A stretch of DNA of 15,742 bases. Origin: CAYYAQ01 sp964469555 (GTDB lineage Bacteria; Planctomycetota; UBA1135; UBA2386). The stretch is from the NCBI GenBank assembly GCA_964469555.1, contig CAYYAQ010000121.1, positions 1-15,742 on the forward strand, written 5' to 3'. Positions 7,366 through 14,714 of the stretch are shown here, piece after piece. Below the pieces are notes generated by a model. That model was not told the DNA's origin. It searched no databases and saw nothing but the letters and a program-made list of their open reading frames with translations. A program made the position numbers and the translations under genes. The stretch's first letter is position 1. Each line of letters opens with the position of its first letter.

Positions 7366-9435
7366 TCAGTTCGGCAATATGTGGAAGGTCGTGCAGCGCG
7401 AGAGTACCGTGCCCTGAGAACTCGCACCGCAGGCCCCGAGGATCTGCGCGCTGAGTTTCAGTCCGCAGATCGATGGCATCACCGGGATCGGTGCGCGCAC
7501 CTGACTCCTGCCCACACAACCTGAGCCACTCCCAATAGCCGGCGCCGTGACGATCAGGGGCGGGGTCGGTGCAAACGGGACGTGCACCTTGCCGCAGACC
7601 GACGGGATCGAGACACCGGGTCCGCATCCGCCGAAGCCGATCGCCGTCATCGTCAGAGCACCCACCGGCAACTGGGCGCCGTCGATCGTGAAGATACTGC
7701 TACCGAGCACTGCGTTGCCGTTGCCGAACCACAGAGTCGCAGTGCAGTTCGCGCACGGCGCCGCGCTGCACGCTTGCCCGACGTGCCAAACCGCATTACC
7801 CGGAAGGATCGGCAGCGGAACGGGGGCGCCGGCCGCGTAGACCTTGCCATCGGCGTAATTCGTCTTGCTGCGGAATGAAGGCATCGGCGCCTTGAGCCGA
7901 GCGAGCCAGCATCGCAACTCGAGTGCAAGTTCGTCGCGGATCGCGGCACGGGTCTTCGCCAGGTTGGTCTTCTCTCCGATGTCCGACGCGAGGTCGAACA
8001 ACTCCCAGCTCGCGTCCTCGTAGTTGTAGAAGAGCTTCCATCTCTCCTTCCGAATCACCGACTGCGGACGCTGGTCGCGCCCGCCGTTGGTCAGGTATCC
8101 CGGCAGGTGCCAGAAGATCGACTGCCGCTTCAACGGAGTCGATACGTTGGCAAGCGTGCCAGCGAGACTCTCGCCGTCGAGTGTGAGCGACGTCGTGTCG
8201 ACCTTCGCGTACTCAGCAAAGGTCTGGTAGAAGTCGATGCCGCTGACCGGAGTGTGGTTGACCTTCTTGCCGTCGACAAGCGCGGTGCTCTTGCTCCACG
8301 CGGTCAGCGGAACGCGGATGCCACCCTCATCGAGCTCGCCCTTCTGGCCCTTGAGCGGGCCTACATAGGTCTGGTTCTGCTTTCCGCCGTTGTCCGAGTA
8401 GAAGATGACGAGAGTGTTGTCCGCGAGCTTCTTGCCGGTGTTGCGCGGATCAGCCGTGGTCTCCAGATAGTTGAGCAGGCGCGCGATGCTCTGGTCGAGC
8501 CCTTCGATCAACGCCCCGTAGCTGGGGACCTCGGGCCCATCGCCGTCGTCGTCGACCGGCTTCTTCGCCAAGTGCTTCGCCAGCAGGTCGGCCCGCGCAT
8601 GAACATTCCCGATCGGTGTGTGCACGGCGTACGGGTGGTACTGGACGTAGAACGGCTTGCTCTTGTTCGCCTGCATGAACGAGATCGCCGCATCGGCCAT
8701 CGCGTCGGTGACGTGCTTGGCCGTGCCGACGAGTGCCGCGAGAGCCTTGGCGTTCACTCCGATCGAGTAGGGCTTGATGAAGCTGTCGACATACGCCTGC
8801 GTGTAGTTCGCTGCGAATGGATCGAGCCCTGGGCCGATGTTGCTGGAGAAGCGACCGCCGGACGCGTGGTAGGCGCCCGGCGCACCGGCGCTTCCGCCCC
8901 CGTAGTTCGCCGCGAACCCCTGCGCCGTTGGCGTGTTGCTGGCCAGCGCACCGCCTGAGTGGTACTTGCCGAGATGAGCAGATACGTAGCCGCCCCGTGC
9001 GAGCATCTCGGCGACCGTGAAGGCCGAGCCCGGAATCTGATCGTCGCGGCCATTGCCGACAACGATGCCCTGCTTGGGTCCAACCAGCATCGTGGAATTG
9101 CCACCGCGATTCAGGCTGTTCACGAGGTAGACGTTGTTCGTCGGCCGCGGTGCATACTGGCCGGTCAGCAAGGCCGACCGCGTCGGTGCACAGTTCGGGC
9201 CGTTGGTGTAGGCGTTCGTGAACGCCATCCCCTCGGTCGCCATTCGATTGATCGTCGGCGTCTCGAAGAAGCTGCTCGGGTTGCCGAGGTTCGTCAGACG
9301 ATTGCTGGTGTCCGACCAACCGAGGTCGTCAGCCATGATGAAGACGATGTTCGGCTTCTGCGCGACGAGTCCGCCAGCACTGAAAGCCGCAGACAGAGCG
9401 AGGGACACGGTCGGAATGAGGTAGTGAGGGAGCAT
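7366..9435 (-). CDS. exported arylsulfatase-type sulfatase with C-terminal Cys-rich domain
   Basis: 689 residues from ATG 9433-9435. A longer frame back to 9591 is low-complexity and lies before a clear signal peptide, so ATG is chosen although the ribosome site is poor. Residues 1-26 are a signal peptide (hydrophobic core, LVAQ/KP cleavage). KPNIVFIMADDLGWSD carries the calcium-binding Asp36-Asp37. CAPTRSALLTG at 82-92 is the complete sulfatase signature C-x-P-x-R-x4-TG, where Cys82 would become formylglycine. Lys157/His159 (GKYHSGG), His272 (HTPIG), Asp348-Asn349 (YSDNGG) and KGELDEGGIRVP complete the active site, so it is likely active. Homology ends near residue 535; residues about 545-689 are a Cys-rich beta domain similar to the SBBP protein's end. 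It would hydrolyse sulfate esters on an unknown, probably polysaccharide, substrate outside the cytoplasm. No formylglycine-generating enzyme is in the window. Confidence 0.93.
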   Translation of the reverse strand: MLPHYLIPTVSLALSAAFSAGGLVAQKPNIVFIMADDLGWSDTSNRLTNLGNPSSFFETPTINRMATEGMAFTNAYTNGPNCAPTRSALLTGQYAPRPTNNVYLVNSLNRGGNSTMLVGPKQGIVVGNGRDDQIPGSAFTVAEMLARGGYVSAHLGKYHSGGALASNTPTAQGFAANYGGGSAGAPGAYHASGGRFSSNIGPGLDPFAANYTQAYVDSFIKPYSIGVNAKALAALVGTAKHVTDAMADAAISFMQANKSKPFYVQYHPYAVHTPIGNVHARADLLAKHLAKKPVDDDGDGPEVPSYGALIEGLDQSIARLLNYLETTADPRNTGKKLADNTLVIFYSDNGGKQNQTYVGPLKGQKGELDEGGIRVPLTAWSKSTALVDGKKVNHTPVSGIDFYQTFAEYAKVDTTSLTLDGESLAGTLANVSTPLKRQSIFWHLPGYLTNGGRDQRPQSVIRKERWKLFYNYEDASWELFDLASDIGEKTNLAKTRAAIRDELALELRCWLARLKAPMPSFRSKTNYADGKVYAAGAPVPLPILPGNAVWHVGQACSAAPCANCTATLWFGNGNAVLGSSIFTIDGAQLPVGALTMTAIGFGGCGPGVSIPSVCGKVHVPFAPTPPLIVTAPAIGSGSGCVGRSQVRAPIPVMPSICGLKLSAQILGACGASSQGTVLSRCTTFHILPN

Positions 9436-9470
9436 GGCCCCCCCCAGGCTAACCGATTCCCGCTTGAGCG

Positions 9471-9899
9471 GTGAACAACCGCGCACATAGTGACAGCTTC
9501 TCCCTTCGATCAACCTCACGACGCTCGCTGCGCGAGCCTTGTTGCATCCCAGGCCACCAACGCACCAACACGAGTCGCCGACGACTACCAATAACGACCA
9601 TCCGAAACACGCTCCTCGTTTCTCTCACGGTTCTCTCCGGCGTGGACGTCGCGACGCAGGCACCCACGCGCACCGAGGCCATCACGCCGATCCACAATGA
9701 GACCTTCGACCGGAAGGGCAATCCCCGCGAGGTGAACGGTTTCCTCGCGTTCGACGGGGCGATGGACGGCAACCGCCAGGTCGACCCCCAGATCGCGGTC
9801 GGCGGCGGCTTCGTTCTGCGCGGGACGAACCTCGGTCTGATCATCTACGACAAGTCAGGCAACTACGTCAACGGCGTGCGGCAGTCGGGCTTCAACGGC
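9471..9899 (+). CDS. probable secreted beta-propeller-like protein, N-terminal part (cut by gap)
   Basis: The frame runs from GTG 9471 into the gap. The first ~39 residues are Arg/Ser-rich and overlap a hairpin, so they are probably not translated. A signal-peptide-like stretch begins near 9590 (TTIRNTLLVSLTVLSGVDVATQ), but the codon there is ATA, so the true start is uncertain: a non-standard start, a sequence error or the distant GTG. The mature part contains VDPQIAVGGGFVLRGTN and GLIIYDKSGNYV, which resemble secreted proteins of the type 'DP.iavG..yvl..N..l.iydKsGn'. The protein continues after the N run as the fragment at 9910. It is divergent from the sulfatase. Function unknown. Confidence 0.6.
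9523..9537. repeat. hairpin in the divergent intergenic region
   Basis: Perfect 6-bp inverted repeat GCTCGC/GCGAGC with loop TGC between the divergent sulfatase and the plus-strand secreted-protein gene. It lies inside the nominal GTG-started extension of the latter, which argues that this extension is not coding. It may be a regulatory or leader structure. Confidence 0.35.
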
Positions 9900-9909
9900 N
9901 NNNNNNNNN
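9900..9909. other. assembly gap (10 N) inside a gene
   Basis: Ten N interrupt one coding region. The frames before and after match only if the real gap is a multiple of three, so ten is not the true length. From the family pattern (FNG ... KMFFDPHNRVFGFDLWNPWD) only a few residues seem to be missing. Confidence 0.95.
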
Positions 9910-10155
9910 AAGATGTTCTTCGACCCCCACAACCGCGTGTTCGGCTTCGACCTCTGGAACCCTTGGGACAGGGCGAGCAAGCTGTCGGCATTCCACATCA
10001 TGGTCGGCGTCTGCCACCGTGTCGGTCGTCTCCAGAAGATGATCGATCTGCTCGAAGAGCTGGAAAAGTCCGCGACAGAGGGCTACCGCATCGAGCGCGC
10101 GAGAACAGTGCTCAAGCGTGCAAGAGAGCTCGCGTCGTCGAACGGCGGACGCTAG
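9910..10155 (+). CDS. C-terminal part of the gap-split secreted protein, with an odd helical tail
   Basis: Open from the gap edge to TAG 10153-10155; 81 residues. The first ~22 (KMFFDPHNRVFGFDLWNPWD) continue the upstream fragment's beta-rich character. The remaining ~58 residues (MVGVCHRVGRLQKMIDLLEE... RARELASSNGGR) are helical, charged and TPR-like, quite unlike the expected continuation of a beta-propeller. Either the gene is truncated and fused to another protein's C-terminus, or the assembly joined two genes in frame near base 9975. The 215 bases that follow, up to the glycosyltransferase, hold nothing I can call. Confidence 0.5.
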   Translation, partial: KMFFDPHNRVFGFDLWNPWDRASKLSAFHIMVGVCHRVGRLQKMIDLLEELEKSATEGYRIERARTVLKRARELASSNGGR

Positions 10156-10370
10156 GTCGCCGGCTTGGGCCCGCAGAAAGCTGCTCCCGAGGAGTTCCCG
10201 GCTTCCCGGTGGAGTCGAGTCGGAGCGCGGCGAAATCGTTCGTTGCGGTGACACGCACCGAACCTGACGATTCCGACATTCTCGGGCCAGGGCCGGCGTT
10301 GGGAGCAGCGTGACAGGAGGGCCTGATCGAGTTATGACTCATCCCCTTTCCAGCCGATAGAGTCCTTGAT

Positions 10371-11804
10371 ATGGATGTCCTGTTCGACGCACGCATGCTC
10401 AACCGATCCCTCTCGGGGTTGGAACGCGTCCAGCTGAACGTCCTGCGGGAACTCGCGGAGATGCCGGAGGTCACGCGGCTCCGCGTTGTGTTGCTTCACG
10501 GCACCGAGCCGGCGAAGCCGCTCCCGGTCGGCATCGAGAAACTCGAAGTCTGGACGACCGAGGACATCATCCGCGCGATGCTCAAGGACAAGCCGGACGT
10601 CTACCACATGACGTGGTTTCCGGACACGACGCCACGCGACCTCTGGTTGCCGCTGCTCGCGCCGGCGTCGGTGGTCGAAGTGCACGACGCGATCCTCAAT
10701 CGCCACCCCGAGTACTTTCCGAACGAAGAACTCTGGGCCTGGTACAATTCGTTCATCAAGCGATTGATTCGCAACAGCGATCGATTGCTCGTGCACACGA
10801 TGTCCGTCGCCGGTGAGATCGAGAACGACCTCGACGGCGACGCCTCGATCGCCGACCTCGCGCCGCTCGCCGTCGATCCGGATCTGCAGAACCTCCTGCC
10901 GCAAGATGAAGTCGAGCGCCGCTGCAAGCGCATCGGTTTCTCCGGCGACTTCGTCCTCGCCGTCGGCAAGGACTACCCTCACAAGGATCACGCGTCGCTC
11001 TTCAAGGCGATCTCACGCATGGATCCGAGCGTGCGGCTCTGCATTGCCGGCAGCAAGATATGGCGCCACGCGGGCCAGACCAGCGACGAGATCATCAAGC
11101 GCCTCGGTATCGAGGACCGCGTCGAATGGGTGCAGGGGCTCGATGACCTCGACATCAAGGCGTTGATCCAGGGCTGTCGCGTGATGGCGTTCCCGTCGCT
11201 CGAAGAGGGCTTCGGCATTCCGCCGATCGAAGCGATGACCCTCGGCACGCCGGTGGTCGCCTGCGATGCGATGTCGATCCCCGAGGTGTGCGGCGACGGC
11301 GCCTGGCTGCACGCGCCGGGCGACGACGCAGCGCTCGAAGAATACCTCCGGCGTGTGATGGCCGGCGGCGACGACGTCGCGGCGCTGATCGAGCGCGGCT
11401 ACGCGCGTGCCAAGGGTTTTTGCTGGCGACGCACCGCTGAGTTGACGGTCGAGTGCTACCGCAACGCGATCCGCACCGCGAAGGACGGCACCAGCCCGCG
11501 GCCCAAGGTCAGCGATGAACTTCGCGAGTCGCTCTCTGTGATCGCCCACTACGGTCAGGACGACTTCGAGAAGCAGTCGCAAGCCTGGCAGCAACGCTGC
11601 CTCGGCGCGGAGGGTCAACTTCACCGGGCGCAGTCACACAGCGCGAAGCTCGAGGAGATGCTGACGCAACTCAACCGACGCCCGCCGGAGCCGCCGAAGG
11701 AAGAGCCGCTCGCCGAGGTCCCGCTCAACGTGAAGCGACCGCGGTGGTCACTGCGGCGACGGCTACGCAAGATCCAAGACGGGCTGCGTCGGTTCAAGTC
11801 GTAG
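10371..11804 (+). CDS. GT4-family glycosyltransferase with coiled-coil and basic C-terminal tail
   Basis: 477 residues from ATG 10371; no Shine-Dalgarno site is visible. The N-terminal half (residues 1-175) is the acceptor-side Rossmann domain, with DVYHMTWFPDTTP near 76. The C-terminal Rossmann domain begins at FVLAVGKDYPHKDH (194-207), whose Lys205 lies in the usual donor-phosphate-binding position. FPSLEEGFGIPPIEAM at 274-289 contains the E-x7-E donor-binding motif (Glu279 and Glu287), diagnostic of retaining GT-B enzymes such as GT4. It would transfer a sugar from an NDP-sugar at the cytoplasmic side, probably for surface polysaccharide. After residue ~375 come a helical/coiled-coil segment, a Pro/Glu-rich stretch (RRPPEPPKEEPLAEVP) and a strongly basic end (RWSLRRRLRKIQDGLRRF) that could bind membrane lipids. 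No other glycan genes are adjacent. Confidence 0.92.
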   Translation: MDVLFDARMLNRSLSGLERVQLNVLRELAEMPEVTRLRVVLLHGTEPAKPLPVGIEKLEVWTTEDIIRAMLKDKPDVYHMTWFPDTTPRDLWLPLLAPASVVEVHDAILNRHPEYFPNEELWAWYNSFIKRLIRNSDRLLVHTMSVAGEIENDLDGDASIADLAPLAVDPDLQNLLPQDEVERRCKRIGFSGDFVLAVGKDYPHKDHASLFKAISRMDPSVRLCIAGSKIWRHAGQTSDEIIKRLGIEDRVEWVQGLDDLDIKALIQGCRVMAFPSLEEGFGIPPIEAMTLGTPVVACDAMSIPEVCGDGAWLHAPGDDAALEEYLRRVMAGGDDVAALIERGYARAKGFCWRRTAELTVECYRNAIRTAKDGTSPRPKVSDELRESLSVIAHYGQDDFEKQSQAWQQRCLGAEGQLHRAQSHSAKLEEMLTQLNRRPPEPPKEEPLAEVPLNVKRPRWSLRRRLRKIQDGLRRFKS

Positions 11805-12124
11805 GCGCAGCCGTCTCCGCGACCGAGTCGCCCCTTCGCTGCGTCCCCCGGAGGTCGGCGAGTACGCCGCAGGGGCACGGGATCATCAGAAGCACGAGGG
11901 TCGTCGAAGCGAGAATCCGCGATGGGCGAAATGATCGCGACCCGTTGCACGCGGCGTACGTCGCGATCATGCGGCCGGCGTGACCACGGAGTCGAAAGGC
12001 AGTTTTCCTTTCAACTCTGTGTCCGACACCAAGTGCAAAGGTCGGCTCCCCGGCCGGCGTTCTCGAGCCCCGTGCATCGTGCTGTGCGGCATGGCGGTAT
12101 GGTGTCCGTTCCGCGTCCTCCATC
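11805..12124. other. intergenic region, no gene; contains a strong hairpin
   Basis: 320 bases between the glycosyltransferase and the dehydrogenase fragment. A minus-strand frame at 11794-12135 has a short hydrophobic stretch (STTLVLLMIPCPCGVLADLRG) but no supported start or family. The main structure is the hairpin at 11985-12021 with an adjoining palindrome. A 7-bp inverted repeat spans the glycosyltransferase stop (11782-11788 with 11806-11812). Confidence 0.5.
11985..12029. repeat. long imperfect hairpin joined to a GTGTCCGACAC palindrome
   Basis: The arms 11985-11999 and 12007-12021 pair at 14 of 15 positions (one G-T pair, one C/A mismatch) around the loop CAGTTTT. The 3' arm runs into the palindrome GTGTC-c-GACAC (12019-12029). 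The element has no T-tract and is 180 bases from the upstream stop, so it is more like a REP-type repeat or RNA structure than a simple terminator. Confidence 0.6.
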
Positions 12125-12508
12125 ATGCACTCCACTCTCGTTCTCGCCGGCCTCTTCGTCTCGACAGTCTCTGCTCAGGCGGTCGTCCCCGAAGGCGTGA
12201 ACCCCAAGTCCTGGCAAGCCGCGGTCAAGCTCGTGAACGGCTTCCGGTTCGACAAGGCGAATCTCGACGTCCGTCTGTTCGCCAACAAGGAGCAGGGCCA
12301 CGACCCCGCGGCGATCTGCTTCGACGACCAGAACCGACTGTACGTGGCCGAGCGGCGTATCGTCTACGCGGACAAGTTCAACGATCCGCTCGACGGACCG
12401 GCGAGGGGATTCGAAACCGAACACTCCCGGCCGAATCCCCAGACTACACAGAATCGCCGCAACCGAACCTGCAGGAAGCAGCTACGCACGATTCGCAGCA
12501 GAGGTTGA
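12125..12508 (+). CDS. N-terminal fragment of a PVC-type membrane-bound dehydrogenase (truncated)
   Basis: 127 residues from ATG 12125; no ribosome site is seen. Residues 1-18 form a signal peptide (STLVLAGLFVSTVSAQA). LDVRLFANKEQGHDPAAICF, then DDQNRLYVAERRI and FNDPLDGPARGF, match the start of the N-terminal domain found in large planctomycete/verrucomicrobial dehydrogenase-like proteins (TIGR02604 type), which normally run to several hundred or over a thousand residues and often end in a cytochrome c-like domain. Homology stops at about residue 95 (base ~12405); the last ~32 residues are Arg/Asn-rich and unrelated. The break coincides with a 9-bp inverted repeat. It is therefore either a real truncation or an assembly chimera joining this gene to the upstream flank of the BatA locus. 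Confidence 0.65.
   Translation: MHSTLVLAGLFVSTVSAQAVVPEGVNPKSWQAAVKLVNGFRFDKANLDVRLFANKEQGHDPAAICFDDQNRLYVAERRIVYADKFNDPLDGPARGFETEHSRPNPQTTQNRRNRTCRKQLRTIRSRG
12405..12440. repeat. inverted repeat at the dehydrogenase break
   Basis: GGGGATTCG (12405-12413) and CGAATCCCC (12432-12440) are perfect inverted copies around an 18-base loop, located exactly where the dehydrogenase homology ends. I compared it with a tRNA T-arm, but the stem does not fit. It may be a recombination point, an assembly artefact site or a terminator. Confidence 0.55.
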
Positions 12509-12535
12509 CGAAAGCACTGGCCCTTCCGCTACGTT
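12505..12535 (+). promoter_or_regulatory. possible promoter directly before the BatA/VWA gene
   Basis: TTGACG (12505-12510) resembles a -35 box. TACGTT (12530-12535) has the TAxxxT pattern of a -10 box at a long 19-base spacing. Transcription would start about at the ATG 12542, giving a leaderless mRNA, which fits the absence of a Shine-Dalgarno site. Confidence 0.3.
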
Positions 12536-12541
12536 CCACAC

Positions 12542-14713
12542 ATGACGTTCCTCAACCCCCTGCTTTTGATCGCGTCGATCGGCATCTCGCTGCCGATCCT
12601 GGCGCACCTGTTCAATCGCCACAAGGTGAAACACACCGACTGGGCGGCGATGCAGTTCCTCAGCAGGAGCGTCCGTGTCCGGTCGCGGCAACTGCGCCTG
12701 CGCGATCTGCTGCTGCTCGTGCTGCGTTGCCTCGCGGTGCTGTTGCTGGTTCTCGCGCTGTCGCGCCCTGCCACAAACAGCACAGACGGCATTGGGCTGC
12801 CCGGTGAAGAGCGGGCGGGAGTAGTCATCGCCCTCGACGCTTCCTACAGCATGGCTCACAGCGATGACAAGAGGACTCGTTTCGAGCGCGCGATCGAACG
12901 GATCGGTGTCATCAGCGAGCATCTCCGGCCCGGCGACCCGGTCACGCTGGTCCTGCTCGGTGGTGAACACCGGGTAGTTCTCAGAAACGTGGCATACGAG
13001 CCGGATCGCTTCGCGCAGGTCCTGCAGGAGCAGCAGATATCTCCGGAAGCTCTGGACTTGGACAGCGTTCCCAAGCGCCTCAAGGCGCTCGCCGAGGATA
13101 TGGATGCGCTGCTGAAAGAGGTCTACATCGTCACCGACACCCAGGAGCAGGAGTGGAGTCAGCGATCTACGCAGTTGCACGATGCCCTGAAGGACCTGGG
13201 CCAGTCCGCGAGCGTGTTCATGGTCCCGGTGCCGGGTGGCAGCGAGAACCTGGCAGTCACCGGCCTGGACCTCGTTTCCGGCGCGCTGCGAAAAGGAACG
13301 ATCGCCCGCTATCGCGCGACGGTACGCAACTACGGCACGGCTCCGGTGGCGAATGTCGAGGTCCGGTGCCGAGTCGAAGGTGTGCAGATCGACAGCAAGC
13401 GTATCCCGCTGATTGCGCCGGGTTCGGCTGAGTCGGTGTCCTTGTTCGTGCCGTTCTACAACGCGGGGCCGACGCGTATCACCGCCGAGATCATCGGTGA
13501 TGCGCTGGCGGCCGACAATGTGCGTCGCGCGGTGGCCGTGGTCCGCGAGCGCGTCTCGGTCCTGTGTGTCGATGGCTCGACTGGGGACGCGGGCAGGCTC
13601 ATCATGGCGGCGCTGCTGGCACGAGCCGACGGGGCTGAAGATGAGGACTACGTGGTCCGCACGGTGCAATGGCCTACCATCCCGACGCGGGACCTCGAGC
13701 AAGTCGACGTGATCATCCTGGCGGATGTGCCCGAGATCACGCCGGAACAGGCCAGTCAGCTCTCTCGCTTTGTTCGCCAAGGTAACGGCCTGGTGTGGTT
13801 CGCCGGCGAGCGGGTCAAGGCCAGTGAGTGGAACAAGCGAGCAGGAGAGGGACCAAGCGCGTTACTTCCGGCATCCCTCGGTGTGGCGGTTGATGCCCGC
13901 GACAGCCTGGGAGTTGGCAAACCGCTGGATCCCAGCATGCCCGATCACACCGTGTGTCGCCCGCTACGGTCTTTGCCCGAAGACCTGCTCAGCGAAACGC
14001 GGTTCTTGAAGCGCCTGCAGGTCGAGCCGCATGACAGCAGCTATACGATACTGAACCTGGCCGGGAGCAACTCGCCCGTGCTGCTTGAACATTCGCTGGG
14101 GCGCGGCCACGTCTTCATGTTCACGACCTCGGCGCAAACGGCATGGAACAACATGGCGCAGACCCCGGTCTTTCCCATGCTCATGCAGCAGATCGTGACC
14201 TACCTCGCGGGCCGTGAGTTTGAACAGCCACGAATAGTCGGTGATTCGCTGTCGCTTTCGTATATCGAGCAACCCGATGCCAGCGATGCGGTGTTCGACG
14301 CGCCTTCTGGGCAAGCGATCACTGTCCCCGTCCGTGAACACCGCAACCAGTATATGGCCCTGCTCGAGAAATCCAGTGAAGCCGGTTTCTATGTGGCACG
14401 CGTGAGTGTGCAGGCCACCGGCATGCCGGTGGCCGTCAATGTTGACACCCGGGAGTCGGACGTCGCCTGCTTGACCGGGCCTGAATTGGGCAAACGTACG
14501 GAAGGAACAGGCGTCACCCTGTCGACAAGTGATGAGGATCTCTCTGCCGACATCGCAATGGGTCGGACGGGTCGGTCGTCCTGGCGTTTCTTCATGATCG
14601 CCGGGCTTTTATGCCTGATCATGGAGAGCCTGCTTGCGGACCGGATCCTCAGACGCAGCGGGTCGAGTGGGAATCAAACGAGTCCGTCACAACAAGAGAT
14701 GGGGGTGGCCTGA
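12542..14713 (+). CDS. BatA/VWA-domain membrane protein with class-I-amidotransferase-like domain
   Basis: 723 residues from ATG 12542. Residues 1-76 are the BatA N-terminal domain (Pfam PF07584): MTFLNPLLLIASIGISLPIL, HLFNRHKVKHTDW, and a second membrane helix at about 55-73. Residues ~92-240 are a von Willebrand factor A domain with an intact MIDAS DxSxS motif (DASYSM, Asp99, Ser101, Ser103) and VYIVTDTQEQEW at the second metal site. A CARDB-like beta domain follows (~240-335), then an alpha/beta segment with VIILADVPEI and GNGLVWFAGE resembling the glutamine-amidotransferase-like domain of these proteins. A membrane helix lies at ~679-700. By family it belongs to MoxR/DUF58/VWA loci, involved in envelope integrity or protein maturation; its substrate is unknown. 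The next gene starts one base after the stop, so the two form an operon. Confidence 0.92.
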   Translation: MTFLNPLLLIASIGISLPILAHLFNRHKVKHTDWAAMQFLSRSVRVRSRQLRLRDLLLLVLRCLAVLLLVLALSRPATNSTDGIGLPGEERAGVVIALDASYSMAHSDDKRTRFERAIERIGVISEHLRPGDPVTLVLLGGEHRVVLRNVAYEPDRFAQVLQEQQISPEALDLDSVPKRLKALAEDMDALLKEVYIVTDTQEQEWSQRSTQLHDALKDLGQSASVFMVPVPGGSENLAVTGLDLVSGALRKGTIARYRATVRNYGTAPVANVEVRCRVEGVQIDSKRIPLIAPGSAESVSLFVPFYNAGPTRITAEIIGDALAADNVRRAVAVVRERVSVLCVDGSTGDAGRLIMAALLARADGAEDEDYVVRTVQWPTIPTRDLEQVDVIILADVPEITPEQASQLSRFVRQGNGLVWFAGERVKASEWNKRAGEGPSALLPASLGVAVDARDSLGVGKPLDPSMPDHTVCRPLRSLPEDLLSETRFLKRLQVEPHDSSYTILNLAGSNSPVLLEHSLGRGHVFMFTTSAQTAWNNMAQTPVFPMLMQQIVTYLAGREFEQPRIVGDSLSLSYIEQPDASDAVFDAPSGQAITVPVREHRNQYMALLEKSSEAGFYVARVSVQATGMPVAVNVDTRESDVACLTGPELGKRTEGTGVTLSTSDEDLSADIAMGRTGRSSWRFFMIAGLLCLIMESLLADRILRRSGSSGNQTSPSQQEMGVA

Positions 14714-14714
14714 G

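Noticed and set aside
8107..8958. 283-codon plus-strand open frame opposite the sulfatase
   Set aside because: Mirror frame of a sulfatase with all catalytic motifs; no motif or ribosome site of its own.
10315..10360. AGGAGG followed by an 8-residue mini-frame before the glycosyltransferase
   Set aside because: The spacing from AGGAGG to the ATG is 13 bases and the peptide has no attenuation features; too weak to call a leader peptide.
12400..12445. tRNA T-arm-like sequence (TTCGAATCCCC on the minus strand)
   Set aside because: The positions that should pair in the T-stem do not, and no acceptor or anticodon arms are found nearby.
12363..12545. Plus-strand frame ending in TGA that overlaps the BatA ATG (ATGA)
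   Set aside because: The overlap resembles translational coupling, but the peptide shows no DUF58 or other family character and crosses the suspected junction.
12482..13780. 432-codon minus-strand frame opposite the BatA/VWA gene
   Set aside because: Arg/Asp/Gln-rich antisense frame without domains; the plus strand has clear BatA and VWA motifs.
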